This document shows, in pieces, positions 51,083-63,500 of a stretch of DNA of 64,000 nucleotides (positions within the stretch are counted from its first letter, which is position 1; each line of letters starts with the position of its first letter). The position numbers were made by a program, and so were the translations under genes. The notes beneath the pieces are model-generated. The model was not told where the DNA came from and made no database searches. It saw only the letters and a program-made list of their open reading frames with translations. Source of the stretch: Asterias amurensis (taxonomy: Eukaryota > Echinodermata > Asteroidea > Forcipulatida > Asteriidae); the NCBI RefSeq assembly GCF_032118995.1, contig NC_092659.1, positions 10,333,177-10,397,176 of the forward strand, written 5' to 3'.

Positions 51083-52160
51083 ATGCCTCTAGGTCATTAG
51101 TGGTATGGACACCACACTATCAGATCCTTGTTTGTGGGTCATGTGAATAGCTTAGAATGCCTCTACATGTAGGTCATTAGTGGTATGGACCACCACACTA
51201 TCAGATCCTTGTTTGTGGGTCATGTGATGAGCTTAGAATGCCTCAAGGTCATTAGTGATATGGACCACCACACTATCAGATCCTTGTTTGTGGGTCATGT
51301 GATGAGCTTAGAATGCCTCTACATGTAGGTCATTAGTGGTATGGACCACCACACTATCAGATCCTTGTCTGTGGGTCATGTGAATAGCTTAGAATGCCTC
51401 TACATGTAGGTCATTAGTGGTATGGACCACCACACTAACAGATCCTTGTCTGGGGGTCATGTGATGAGCTTAGAATGCCTCTGGGTCATTAGTGATATGG
51501 ACCACTACACTATCAGATCCTTGTTTGTGGGTCATGTGATGAGCTTAGAATGCCTCTACATGTAGGTTATTAGTGGTATGGACCACCACACTAACAGATC
51601 CTTGTCTGGGGGTCATGTGATGAGCTTAGAATGCCTCTGGTTCATTAGTGGTATGGACCACTACACTATCAGTGATATGGACCACTACACTATCAGATCC
51701 TTGTTTGTGGGTCATGTGATGAGCTTAGAATGCCTCTACATGTAGGTCATTAGTGATATGGACCACTACACTATCAGATCCTTGTCTGGGGGTCATGTGA
51801 TGAGCTTAGAATGCCTCTAGGTCATTAGTGATATGGACCACTACACTATCAGATCCTTGTTTGTGGGTCATGTGATGAGCTTAGAATGCCTCTACATATA
51901 GGTCATTAGTGGTTTGGACCACCGCACTAACAGATCCTTGTCTGGGGGTCATGTGATGAGCTTAGAATGCCTCTGGGTCATTAGTGATATGGACCACTAC
52001 ACTATCAGATCCTTGTTTGTGGGTCATGTGATGAGCTTAGAATGCCTCTACATGTAGGTCATTAGTGGTATGGACCACCACACTAACAGATCCTTGTCTG
52101 GGGGTCATGTGATGAGCTTAGAATGCCTCTAGGTCATTAGTGGTATGGACCACCACAGTA
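51083..52160 (-). repeat. Minisatellite derived from the calpain last exon
   Basis: About 13 units of roughly 74-83 bp. Read on the - strand, each unit contains GTGGTGGTCCATACCACTAA, TGACC, GAGGCATTCTAAG, i.e. the last ~17 codons and stop of the calpain-like gene, plus about 26 bases after the stop (CTCATCACATGACCC). Some units have an extra CTACATGT before GAGGCATTC. The first unit (52118-52165) is the real coding end. Confidence 0.92.
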
Positions 52161-52300
52161 ACAGACCCTGATCTAGATTCATCAGCATCTCTACCTCTGC
52201 CATGTAATGGAGATGTATACTGCTTGGGTTGATTGTCTACTGGAGCCATAAACACTGCTGAACCCATGAACTGATCCTTCACAACGTTAGCATTCCAGAT
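52118..52300 (-). CDS. CAPN5-like: Calpain-like terminal exon (end of C2)
   Basis: 60 codons and TAA. Starts IWNANVVKDQFMGSAVF, ends HTTNDLEAF. The last ~50 bases are the founder of the adjoining minisatellite. Acceptor GTTTTTAG. Confidence 0.93.
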   Translation of the reverse strand: MWNANVVKDQFMGSAVFMAPVDNQPKQYTSPLHGRGRDADESRSGSVTVVVHTTNDLEAF

Positions 52301-55300
52301 CTAAAAACACACACAAAGATATTGGGGTTGTTAACCATTACAAATGAAAGTTAAACAACTGGTGATTCAACAACAATGAAACACTCAAATTAACATGGAA
52401 ATATTGTTTATGTTTCCCAAATGATATTTTCAATATTGTGTCAAAACTGTCATTGGCAGTGTCAAAACTGAAGAGAAATTTTGCGGGGGCAAGGGAGTAC
52501 ACACAAGTTTGTTTTTCTTGGGGCACTTATGGTCAATTAAATCATAGTTTTTGTCTTCATGTTTCCTAAACAGAGCCCAATTTCATAGCACTGTTTAACG
52601 GAAGCAAATTTTTGTGCTTACTGTAGCTGTCAAATTTGCTATGGTGCAATTATTTTTCACAGGTTAGCAGAAAATCTAGGCGGCCATATTGCACGTTTAC
52701 AATGGATTTGCATTGTAACATCATTTATCTTCATGCAGTAAGCACCGAGGGTTGCATACCTTTTCGTGTGCTTAGGGTTAGCAGTGCTATGGAATGGAAA
52801 TCGCACAAAATTGGCCGCTAAGCAGCTCTATGAAATTGGGTCCAGGTCAGTGCTCTCTTTACGTCGTTTTTATTTTTTTAAATATTTGTTTTTATGCAAG
52901 TCGCCTGACACACAAGACCTGAAGGCCACTTCAAGGTGTGGGCTACAATTATTTTTTCCAGAGGCCATTGCCATCTACTCCTAGGGCAGAAACAGGGTTA
53001 CCCCTTTTACTGGCCGGTAGAGCAGAAAGCGCTACATGTACCTCCACAATTTATGTAGCAAGTGTCACGACCGGGATCCAAACCCACACCCTGCTGATCA
53101 AACACCAGTGCTTGAATCTGGTGCTCTCAACCGCTCGGCCATGACACTGCCAACATTTGTTGTATGGTAATCTGCTGTGGAGGTAAACAGATACATTGTG
53201 CACATATTCATAGAAAACAGTTTTAAAAGCTCATCAGATGCAAGCTTTCAATTAGACAATCTTTAGTCTCAAAAGTCCAGATTTTGAAGTGGTGGGGGGT
53301 GGGGTTGGTTGTTCATCCATCTGTTTGCAATTTGGTACATGTATGTGCACTGTATTATAATGTTATTTATTTTGTCTTGTTCAGTTTATTTACATTATAT
53401 ACATGTATGTTTTACCTTCATTATTATTATTATTATTGGTTTATTAAAGCACATTCAAACATCGCAGCTACAAGCTGAATTGAGTTTAAAATACATTGAC
53501 AGCATAACTAAAGATTTATTGTAGTTTTTACTACAAATAAATTTGACCTACCTCCACTATGATGGGGTTCTGTGGTTTCTTGCGATACAATAGAGCACTG
53601 TAGTTAAACTCTGGGTTGAGTGTATTATCGATGGTTGGTGAGCGTGTTGTCTTATTATCCCATTTCAAGTACACATACGGGTCTGCACCTGTATTGATAA
53701 TTAGTGCATACAGTATTGAGTAATAACAATAAAGAATAACAAGTTCTTATATACATGTAGCACATAGGGACCTGGAGCTGATTTCACAAATTGCTTCAAT
53801 GAATCCTATCTCGAGTTAGGACGAGTAACTCATCTAAAACTTAAGATGGGCTCCATTCATCCTACATCTATGGATGCGGAACTTGACTCATCCTCCTCCT
53901 TAGTTGGGAGGAGTTTGGTGAAATCCAGGGCTGGGTATTGGACCAGTAACATTTCTCTCATCTTTCCCAGCTCCCTTGGAAGTATAAAGCCCTGAGCTAC
54001 CTGTAAGGCGCTCCAGCGGCTTTTTTTAATACACAATATCAACCTCTACCCTCGCAGGTATCCATTTATACCCCTGGATGAAAAATACAATTATGGTAAA
54101 GTATCTTGCTCAAGGACACAAGTGTTACCGGGACTCAAACCACCAGAAGTAAACACCATAACTTGAGTTTGAGGCTCTTAACCGCTCGGCCATGACACCC
54201 TTTAATGAGGAGTCAAGTCACCCGAACAAGTACACTAGTAATCATAATATCTAAATGTTATATAGCGCACATATCTACCAGACAAGCTACTCAAGGCGCT
54301 TAGTATAAACAAACTTGTTTACACAACACATGGGACCAACAACTTTACGTCCCATCAGAAGGACGAAGCAACGGCTATGAAGTGTCCTGCTTAAGAACAC
54401 AAGTGTCACGGCTGGGGATTCGAACCCAAACTCTGCTGATCAGAAATACCAGAGTTTTAATTCGATGCTCTTAACCGCTCGGCCATGACACTCCCACATA
54501 CATGTACATCAATAAGACTAGTTGCACATTGAGCAGGAATCTCACCTCCACCAAAATGATCTTGTTTCTGCAGTCCACTTGCAGACAACACAGTAATCTT
54601 GGACACAACTTGTGGATACCCACGTACATTACTCATGAAGGATCTGGACGGTGTTTCTTTAACTAACTCCCTGCAAAGAAATCACAGATAACTTTAATCA
54701 CATTCGCAGTTTTGAAGCACTTTCTGGTGAAAAAATAATGGTTGGACATTTACCTATATGTATCGCATTTCCGGTGTCTCACATGAAACAACCGAGAAGA
54801 ACTGTCATTCGTTTAGCTCTTAAGTCATGTTGAATTAATCCTGAGTAACTTAGAAAGCTACTCAAAACTCACCAAAGATAGCTAATAATAATGAGGAACA
54901 TGCTTGAGCGCCTTATCCCAACGATACAAAACGCATACGAGAAAGAAGAAACTTTTGAGTTTCTTCTTTCTCGTATAAGGTTGAAGAGGTAAGTTTTTTT
55001 TTTGTTCTTTCTAGACAGAGATATGGGGGTGGATCCCCTGAGATGTTGTGGCAGATCATTACAAAGCTAAGGAGCGGATGAGGAAAAAGAAATCTCCCCA
55101 GCCTGCTTTATATTTGTTGGGTGGATGGGTAGTGCAAGTTGGGACGTGGTGTTCCAAACAGTCAGCAATCAAGCTAGGGACTGGTGGATGAGTAACTTGA
55201 TGGTACCGGACAGGTCAGAAGCAGACATAAGGATCAGAAGCAAATTGGAACCATAGAAATAAGATGGGTAAACTTATGTTAAAGACACAGGACATTATTG

Positions 55301-58300
55301 GTAATTGTCAAAGACCAATCTTCTTACTTGGTGTATCTCAACCTATGCATAAAATAACAAACCTGTGAAAATTTGAGCTCAATTGGTTGTCGAAGTTGTG
55401 AAATAATAATGAAAAAAAAACACCCTTGTCAGACAAAGTTGTGCATTTTCAGATGCTTGATTTCGAGATCTCAAAATCTAATGCTGATGTCTCAAAATTA
55501 AATTCATGGAAAATCATTTCTTTCTCAAAAACTATTTTAATTCTCACAATGTTTTAAACTATCAACAGCTTTTATGCTAATAATTATTTCCAGTAAATAC
55601 CAACAGTGTCCACTGCCTTTAAATGCAGCAACAATCTTACCAACACTTTGCTCCTTCATCAGAGAACACCCTCATCATTAACGGGCTCTCCTCCCCTGGC
55701 TCAAAAGTAGTTGCTAAAACCACATACCGCCCTCGCTTGAGTGTACACTTCTCAAACACACTACGAGAATTGATGAAGGTGGAGTAGATGACCTTTTGAC
55801 CTGGAGTGTGGAGTCTGTACTTACGATTGTCTTCCACCTTTTGGAACAAAATCAAAGAATGTTATTGCTATAGCTAAATCTTGCCTGCAGAAGTCATAAA
55901 ACTTCATATAATAGGTGTGTTCGAATGCTTCCCAAGGTCGACCCCGCGATGCTCATCTGGCTGAGCCCCTGACAAGAGCTAGTCGAATGATCACACTTGC
56001 CCTCTCGTGGTAACGTCATGCACTTGGGGCCAGCCCCAAGTGATCCGTTCTACAAGCAGGGCGCTGAGGCCTGACCCAGGTGAGCCCCTAGAATGAGGTC
56101 AAAGCTATTTGAAAATACCAGGGGCAGACCAGGGTCGACCCATGGAAGCTAATTGAACGTACCCATATAATACACTTAGCAAAGCTTTGTCAAAAGAAGC
56201 ACTGCCTCAGCATTAATAGCCTGCACAATCTAAGACTTAAGATTCATTTCAACAAATATGCAACAAGCATCAGTGCCCATGGTTGCACATACCTAACCAC
56301 ACGACAAGTGACCGGAAAGTATAGCAACGATTGTACTCCGCATCCAATCCTGCACTTGTGTGTTTTTCAATAACATGTTTTTAATCCTACTTGCATTTTC
56401 TTAATGTTTTTGACTATTTATTGCTATTTTTCTTCTGTGGGCCACAAAGTGTGATGCTAACAAAATGAAATTAATTAAAATGAAAAAGGCTACTTGCCCA
56501 ATAGGATTGACTTAACACCCAACAATTATACCATCTTAACACATGTACATGTAGTATATGCATGGAGTATTTACAAGTTTGCTACTACGGGCCAAGACCA
56601 ATAGTGTATTTGCAGTAATGATGAGTATTGTAAATGAGTACATACTTTCATAACATTGAAGCCCATGGTCTTATTGTCTTTCTGTTGAGATCTCATGTCA
56701 GGTTGTGTCAGGCATATAAGGATGTCATCAGAATCACTATCCACTGAAATCATGAACTGAATAAAGACAATCAACAGATCAAATTACTATTTTGTCAAAC
56801 TCGCAGCAGACAAAAACGATACTGTACAGCCAATCAGAAATGACTGTCCTCTATTATTCTGAAACCTGGCCCTGTACTGGTCTGTGATTATTATTAATAA
56901 CTTTCAAACCATTAACTTTGATTTTTTTCTTTGAAAATCTATTTCAAGTTTTGATGAATCATTATACACACCAACTGATGCACACAAAACATTTTTACAA
57001 AAGTTTTTGAAAATTTGCAAACTTCGCAAAAGAACCTATATTTCGCTTTTTAACATAAGGGCATTTATGAATGGGAATAAAAGAGTAGTGGCTAGTTCTT
57101 AAACGGCCGTTTAAAACCTTGCAGGGTCGAGGCCGTGCGATAAAGGCCCTTGCCCAGTGGCTCGGGCCTTTATCACAGGGCCCAATTTCATAGAGCTCCT
57201 AAGCACAAACATTTGCTAAGCATGAAATTTCTGCCTTGTTAAACTGATAAACACAGGGTTACCAACCAAATTTCTATTTGTTACATATTGCTTGTTACTG
57301 GTATTCACCTGTTGTTTGCTTATCCTGAAAATCATGTGAAAGTTTGGTTGGTAATACTGTTTTTATCAAGGAAGAAATATCATGCTAAGCAAATTTGTGT
57401 GCCAAGCAGCTCTATGAAATTGGGCCCAGAGCAGTTACATGTACCTAGAATTTGGTAGCACAATCACTATATTAAATTGCTGCTGACATACCTGAGGGTT
57501 AAGCAAGAATGTTTCTCTGTTGTTGATACATCCTCCTGCCCTATTGGCTCTGCCTTGACCAACTTTCCATGCAGAAATCATCACAGTCTCATGCCATGTA
57601 CGATGCAGACTGAGATAGCTCTTATTAGGTGTACGACATATCACCAAGTTTGTGAAGTTAGAACAGAAATCATCAAATGGCATCCTTCAAAAAACAAATG
57701 CAATCATTCATCATCATTAAATTCAAGTATTGTACACAAATTTTTGTAAAAGCTTTTCAAAAAATACCCCACAGAAATTTTGCATTAGATCTGATATTTG
57801 AAATGAACAGTAAGGGAAAAAAGTTTTAAACTTGTTATTTAGCTTACTTAAACATTTCAGGGTCAAAGTTGTTTTCAGCTTTACCCATAAATGTTCTTCA
57901 GGCAGTTGATTAGATAATGTCATCATACTTTTAATAAGGAAATAAAAGGGTTAAATAAAACGAGTTCTTAATCGGTCGTTTAAAACCAGCAGGGTTGTTG
58001 CTGTGTGATAAAGGCCCGAACCGAAGGCGAGGGCCTTTATCGCACGACCACGGCCATGGAAACGTCTTCCACCAAGACTAGCGCGTAGTTCCGAAAACAA
58101 CCGGGTATAAACAGAGCTCCCGCTGGTCATTATCAATTGTTTCAACACCCCACATGATGCTCTTTCCACCAATAGGAATAGCCAAACTGTCCAAGGTATT
58201 TATTAAACGTCTTGCACCAAAACTATGTGCATGAAGAATATCCGAAAACTGTCTCAGTAATAAAAATGCAACACACGGACGTAGAGAGCTCAAGCCATCG

Positions 58301-58591
58301 GAAGACAGATAAGTTTGACAGAGTTTTACACTTTATAACGCCTTTCAACCAAAAAGCAGTTATAAATGGGAATAAAGTTGTAGTGGCTCGTTCTTATACC
58401 ATACTGTCATTTAAAACCTGGCAGGGTTGTAGCCGTGCGATAAAGGCCCGAGCCGGACCCTGCCGGTTTTAAACGGCAGTTTAAGCACTCGTTGCTACCC
58501 TTTTTGCAATTACCAGAATTCTCCATCATCATCAAAGGTGATTCCCAGTTTTTTGCGCTGACCTTCGTTTACTTTGTTCCATTCTGGGGAC
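52118..58591 (-). CDS. CAPN5-like: Calpain-5/6-type calpain (3' seven exons)
   Basis: Exons 58514-58591, 57492-57684, 56646-56756, 55641-55837, 54546-54670, 53552-53688 and 52118-52300 total 1024 bases, all phases closing, giving about 340 residues and TAA. Family role: calcium-dependent intracellular cysteine protease of the PalB/TRA-3-like group ending in a C2 domain rather than EF hands. Seen in order: end of protease domain PC2 (GITFDDDGEFW, MPFDDF, LHRTWHE, NRAGGCINN); calpain beta-sandwich (FINSRSVFEKCTLKRGRYVV, TTFEPGEE, LMMRVFSD); C2 domain (KITVLSASGLQKQD, GADPYVYLKW, RSPTIDNTLNPEFN, YRKKPQNPI, IWNANVVKDQFMG); C-terminus VVVHTTNDLEAF. The catalytic Cys, His and Asn lie upstream, right of the window or unseen, so activity cannot be judged (CAPN6 is inactive). 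Confidence 0.92.
52573..52843. mobile_element. MITE with GGGCCC-type termini (diverged)
   Basis: GAGCCCAATTTCATAGCACT and AGCTCTATGAAATTGGGTCC. Confidence 0.8.
53053..53150 (-). mobile_element. SINE head fragment
   Basis: GTGTCACGACCGGGATCCAA (reversed B box) and AACCGCTCGGCCATGACACT (reversed A box), a Ser/Leu-tRNA-like head with a long variable region. Confidence 0.75.
53552..53688 (-). CDS. CAPN5-like: Calpain-like exon, core of C2 domain
   Basis: GADPYVYLKW, RSPTIDNTLNPEFN and YRKKPQNPIIVE: calcium-loop Asp and C2 strands. Acceptor AATACAG, donor GTAGGT. Confidence 0.95.
53990..54200 (-). mobile_element. SINE copy
   Basis: CCTCTACCCTCGCAGGTATC, TCTTGCTCAAGGACACAAGT, AACCGCTCGGCCATGACACC, reversed. 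Confidence 0.8.
54240..54493 (-). mobile_element. Full-length SINE
   Basis: Reads on - from GTCATGGCCGAGCGGTTAAG (A box) through GGTTCGAATCCCC (B box), GTTCTTAAGCAGGACACT, to GTGCGCTATATAAC. The most complete copy of the family, so best for a consensus. Confidence 0.85.
54546..54670 (-). CDS. CAPN5-like: Calpain-like exon, start of C2 domain
   Basis: Completes a tryptophan, then ELVKETPSRS, YPQVVSKITVLSASGLQKQD. Acceptor CTTTGCAG, donor GTGAGA. Confidence 0.92.
55279..55622 (+). mobile_element. TTAA-type MITE
   Basis: TTAAAGACACAGGACATTAT to AGTGTCCACTGCCTTTAA. Ends 18 bases before a calpain exon donor. Confidence 0.88.
55641..55837 (-). CDS. CAPN5-like: Calpain-like exon, beta-sandwich domain
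   Basis: VEDNRKYRLHTPG, FINSRSVFEKCTLKRGRYVV, TTFEPGEESPLMMRVFSDEG. Donor GTAAGA, acceptor CCAAAAG. Confidence 0.95.
55914..56164 (+). mobile_element. hAT-type MITE with 8-bp target duplication
   Basis: GGTGTGTTCGAATGCTTCCC to GAAGCTAATTGAACGTACCC, flanked by ATATAATA at 55906-55913 and 56165-56172. The 8-bp duplication identifies hAT-type transposition. Confidence 0.9.
56646..56756 (-). CDS. CAPN5-like: Calpain-like exon, early beta-sandwich
   Basis: 37 codons, phase 0 both ends: FMISVDSDSDDILICLTQPD and MGFNVMK. An acidic run VDSDSDD stands where calpain-5 has a short acidic loop. Confidence 0.93.
57080..57177. repeat. GC-rich foldback, truncated by a MITE
   Basis: AACGGCCGTTTAAAACC, GGCCGTGCGATAAAGGCCC, then GGGCCTTTATCACA where the MITE at 57178 starts. 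The right arm is missing. Confidence 0.7.
57178..57427. mobile_element. MITE with GGGCCC termini
   Basis: GGGCCCAATTTCATAGAGCT and AGCTCTATGAAATTGGGCCC; the terminal 20 bases are exact inverse complements. Confidence 0.88.
57492..57684 (-). CDS. CAPN5-like: Calpain-like exon, end of protease domain
   Basis: Completes the W of GEFW, then MPFDDF, LVICRTPNKSYLSLHRTWHE and NRAGGCINNRETFLLNPQ, the link from PC2 to the beta-sandwich. Donor GTATGT. Confidence 0.95.
57962..58070. repeat. GC-rich foldback
   Basis: GTGTGATAAAGGCCCGAACC and GGGCCTTTATCGCACGACC form a hairpin. Family member of 3055-3137. Confidence 0.75.
58355..58500. repeat. GC-rich foldback, third copy in this intron
   Basis: AAATGGGAATAAAGTTGTAG, GCCGTGCGATAAAGGCCCGA, GACCCTGCCGGTTTTAAAC. 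Ends 14 bases before a calpain exon donor. Confidence 0.7.
58514..58591 (-). CDS. CAPN5-like: Calpain-like exon, protease domain PC2
   Basis: SPEWNKVNEGQRKKLGITFD, DDGEF and two bases of W. Acceptor TTTTCAG, donor GTAATT. The preceding exon, expected to carry the catalytic Asn (NPWG), is not seen in the window. Confidence 0.88.
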
Positions 58592-59217
58592 CTGAAAATC
58601 CAAGCAACATTTATTGAATAAATTAACAGCTTGCTTTTGACACAAACACAAAATATACAAAAACCGTAAATGAGATCTGGTTAATACAGGGTTTCCATGC
58701 TTTTGAAGAAGAAAGCCCTTAAATATTTCTACTAACACTACAAACAAAACTAAGATAATATTACAGTCATAACAAATAAATTACTGCTGATCACACGTCT
58801 TGTACATGTAGGTTGTTTAGCACAAACCTTGTAGTGTAGCCAAATTTGTGCCTGTTTGAAGCAATACGCTGCCAAACACCTTTTGTTTTTTTAACTTTTC
58901 CTTTTTCAGGCATGCAACCATAACTTCACCAAAAAAAAAGGAAATTCCCAAATTTCAATGAGTTTGTAAAGTATTTCTCAGTTTTGAATGGTAAAACTGA
59001 GATTAAAAAAGAGGAAATCAGCTGATCCAAGGAAAAGTTGCATACCTGCTTTTTACTTTTTCAGCGCTTTTCAACATTGACTTGTTTTTCTCTGATCGCC
59101 ACACAATATTGCAATTAGCTATAGGTGCTACACAGAACTTTCAATGCCCAAATATGTCTAAATTTGAACCAATCTTCGGGTCCAAACCAGAAGTTTAAAT
59201 GAAACAAAATTTTTAGA
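58592..59217. other. Non-coding, probable calpain intron
   Basis: AT-rich; I see no exon or recognisable repeat. Confidence 0.4.
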
Positions 59218-59728
59218 GGTCTACAACCAATGTGGTTGACAATCTACAACCAATGTGGTTGACAATCTACAACCAATGTGGTTGACAATCTACAACCAAT
59301 GTGGTTGACAATCTACAACCAATGTGGTTGACAATCTACAACCAATGTGGTTGACAATCTACAACCAATGTGGTTGACAATCTACAACCAATATGCTTGA
59401 CAATCTACAACCAATGTGGTTGATAATCTACAACCAATGTGGTTGACAATCTACAACCAATGTGGTTGACAATCTACAACCAATGTGGTTGACAATCTAC
59501 AACCAATGTGGTTGACAATCTACAACCAATGTAGTTGACAATCTACAACCAATGTGGTTGACAATCTACAACCAATGTGGTTGACAATCTACAACCAATG
59601 TGGTTGACAATCTACAACCAATGTAGTTGACAATCTACAACCAATGTGGTTGACAATCTACAACCAATGTAGTTGACAATCTACAACCAATGTGGTTGAC
59701 AATCTACAACCAATATGCTTGACAATGG
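59218..59728. repeat. 23-bp tandem array (about 22 copies)
   Basis: Unit CTACAACCAATGTGGTTGAC plus AAT. ACCAATGTGGTT is nearly self-complementary (AACCA..TGGTT), so single strands could form short hairpins. Variants are TGTAGTTG and TATGCTTG. Confidence 0.97.
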
Positions 59729-59817
59729 TGATATGATTTCAATATATTGAATCATCACAAAGAGGTACAAAGGGTATGTTTGATGCCATCATCAAACTTT
59801 AATGTAAGAGTTCCAAA

Positions 59818-60470
59818 GGATGTGTCGTGGCCGAGCAAATATGAGCACCAAACTCAAGCTCTTGTGCTTCTGTTCAGCAGAGTGTGGGTTCAAATACCAG
59901 TCATGAGCCTTGTGTCCCTGAGCAAGACACTTTACTATAATTATTGCTTCTCTCCACTCAAATCTTACCTGCAAGAAGCCACTAATTTTAACAGATTCAC
60001 ATTCCATGGGAGCATACATTTTTCTGCAGTGGGTTTTGGTTGTCTTATATTATATTCTTCACAAATCCACAATTTTCGAGAAATAATGCAGCCTCCCTTC
60101 AATGGTAACAAAATGTAATTCTTAGTCATTGTATCTTGACTGTTAAGCGTTGACATGCAAACGCAACGCAAAATTTGCATGTCATGCATCTTGCGTATGC
60201 ACGGCAGAAATGTACTCTGCATGAAATGTGGATCTGTTGAAATTATGGGCTTCTTGCAGGTAAAATTTGAGTTATGAAGCTTATACGAAAGTGTAAGGCC
60301 GCCGGGACTACACAGGCTGTATACTCCAAAGGGAGCTGCCATGGGAGCTGCCATTTAAGAAATTAACTAAGGCCCAGTATTCAGGGGTAACAATGTTGGA
60401 AGCGGTTTGAGACACCCTTTGGGTGTTAAAAGCGTTTTCTAAAAACTGGCTATTATTATTTTCCATTATT
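59818..60470 (+). mobile_element. SINE split by a long-TIR MITE
   Basis: SINE head/body at 59818-59957 (GTGTCGTGGCCGAGC, GAGCAAGACACTTTAC, GCTTCTCTCCACTC) and tail at 60298-60470 (GGCTGTATACTCCAAAGGGA, TTTTCTAAAAACTGGCTATT). Confidence 0.8.
59955..60297. mobile_element. MITE of the 38370 family inside a SINE
   Basis: CTCAAATCTTACCTGCAAGA at the left and CTTGCAGGTAAAATTTGAGT at the right are inverted repeats, as at 38370-39465. Confidence 0.8.
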
Positions 60471-60583
60471 CCTGGAGTGAAGTTTCATTTAAAAAGCTGC
60501 ACAATAGTTGCATTATGTCACATTGGAGCCAACAAAATAAGTTACATCGTGGAAAACTAGAGGCCCCTGAAAAGAGCCCTTTT

Positions 60584-63500
60584 AAAGGCATACACAAGAT
60601 AACTAACCAACGCACACCTCTATGCACAAGATAACTAACCAACGCACACCTCTATGCACAAGATAACTAACCAACGCACACCTCTATGCACAAGATAACT
60701 AACAAACGCACACCTCTATGCACAAGATAACTAACCAACGCACACCTCTATGCACAAGATAACTAACAAACGCACACCTCTATGCACAAGATAACTAACC
60801 AACGCACACCTCTATACACAAGATAACTAACCAACGCACACCTCTATACACAAGATAACTAACCAACGCACACCTCTATACACAAGATAACTAACAAACG
60901 CACACCTCTATGCACAAGATAACTAACCAACGCACACCTCTATACACAAGATAACTAACCAACGCACACCTCTATACACAAGATAACTAACCAACGCACA
61001 CCTCTATGCACAAGATAACTAACAAACGCACACCTCTATGCACAAGATAACTAACCAACGCACACCTCTATGCACAAGATAACTAACCAACGCACACCTC
61101 TATGCACAAGATAACTAACCAACGCACACCTCTATGCACAAGATAACTAACCAACGCACACCTCTATGCACAAGATAACTAACCAACGCACACCTCTATG
61201 CACAAGATAACTAACCAACGCACACCTCTATGCACAAGATAACTAACCAACGCACACCTCTATGCACAAGATAACTAACCAACGCACACCTCTATGCACA
61301 AGATAACTAACCAACGCACACCTCTATGCACAAGATAACTAACCAACGCACACCTCTATGCACAAGATAACTAACCAACGCACACCTCTATGCACAAGAT
61401 AACTAACCAACGCACACCTCTATGCACAAGATAACTAACCAACACACACCTCTATGCACAAGATAACTAACCAACGCACACCTCTATGCACAAGATAACT
61501 AACCAACGCACACCTCTATGCACAAGATAACTAACAAACGCACACCTCTATGCACAAGATAACTAACCAACGCACACCTCTATGCACAAGATAACTAACC
61601 AACGCACACCTCTATGCACAAGATAACTAACCAACGCACACCTCTATGCACAAGATAACTAACCAACGCACACCTCTATGCACAAGATAACTAACCAACG
61701 CACACCTCTATGCACAAGATAACTAACAAACGCACACCTCTATGCACAAGATAACTAACCAACGCACACCTCTATGCACAAGATAACTAACCAACGCACA
61801 CCTCTATGCACAAGATAACTAACCAACGCACACCTCTATGCACAAGATAACTAACCAACGCACACCTCTATGCACAAGATAACTAACCAACGCACACCTC
61901 TATGCACAAGATAACTAACCAACGCACACCTCTATGCACAAGATAACTAACCAACGCACACCTCTATGCACAAGATAACTAACCAACGCACACCTCTATG
62001 CACAAGATAACTAACCAACGCACACCTCTATGCACAAGATAACTAACCAACGCACACCTCTATGCACAAGATAACTAACCAACGCACACCTCTATGCACA
62101 AGATAACTAACCAACGCACACCTCTATGCACAAGATAACTAACAAACGCACACCTCTATGCACAAGATAACTAACCAACGCACACCTCTATGCACAAGAT
62201 AACTAACCAACGCACACCTCTATGCACAAGATAACTAACCAACGCACACCTCTATGCACAAGATAACTAACCAACGCACACCTCTATGCACAAGATAACT
62301 AACCAACGCACACCTCTATGCACAAGATAACTAACAAACGCACACCTCTATGCACAAGATAACTAACCAACGCACACCTCTATGCACAAGATAACTAACC
62401 AACGCACACCTCTATGCACAAGATAACTAACCAACGCACACCTCTATGCACAAGATAACTAACCAACGCACACCTCTATGCACAAGATAACTAACCAACG
62501 CACACCTCTATGCACAAGATAACTAACTAACGCACACCTCTATGCACAAGATAACTAACCAACGCACACCTCTATGCACAAGATAACTAACTAACGCACA
62601 CCTCTATGCACAAGATAACTAACTAACGCACACCTCTATGCACAAGATAACTAACCAACGCACACCTCTATGCACAAGATAACTAACTAACGCACACCTC
62701 TATGCACAAGATAACTAACCAACGCACACCTCTATGCACAAGATAACTAACCAACGCACACCTCTATGCACAAGATAACTAACCAACGCACACCTCTATG
62801 CACAAGATAACTAACCAACGCACACCTCTATGCACAAGATAACTAACCAACGCACACCTCTATGCACAAGATAACTAACCAACGCACACCTCTATGCACA
62901 AGATAACTAACCAACGCACACCTCTATGCACAAGATAACTAACCAACGCACACCTCTATGCACAAGATAACTAACCAACGCACACCTCTATGCACAAGAT
63001 AACTAACCAACGCACACCTCTATGCACAAGATAACTAACCAACGCACACCTCTATGCACAAGATAACTAACCAACGCACACCTCTATGCACAAGATAACT
63101 AACCAACGCACACCTCTATGCACAAGATAACTAACTAACGCACACCTCTATGCACAAGATAACTAACTAACGCACACCTCTATGCACAAGATAACTAACC
63201 AACGCACACCTCTATGCACAAGATAACTAACCAACGCACACCTCTATGCACAAGATAACTAACCAACGCACACCTCTATGCACAAGATAACTAACTAACG
63301 CACACCTCTATGCACAAGATAACTAACCAACGCACACCTCTATGCACAAGATAACTAACCAACGCACACCTCTATGCACAAGATAACTAACCAACGCACA
63401 CCTCTATGCACAAGATAACTAACCAACGCACACCTCTATGCACAAGATAACTAACTAACGCACACCTCTATGCACAAGATAACTAACCAACGCACACCTC

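Noticed and set aside
54955..55270. Possible decayed LINE fragment in a calpain intron
   Set aside because: The - strand text is vaguely reminiscent of LINE C-terminal regions, but I could not find two consistent RT blocks in one frame.
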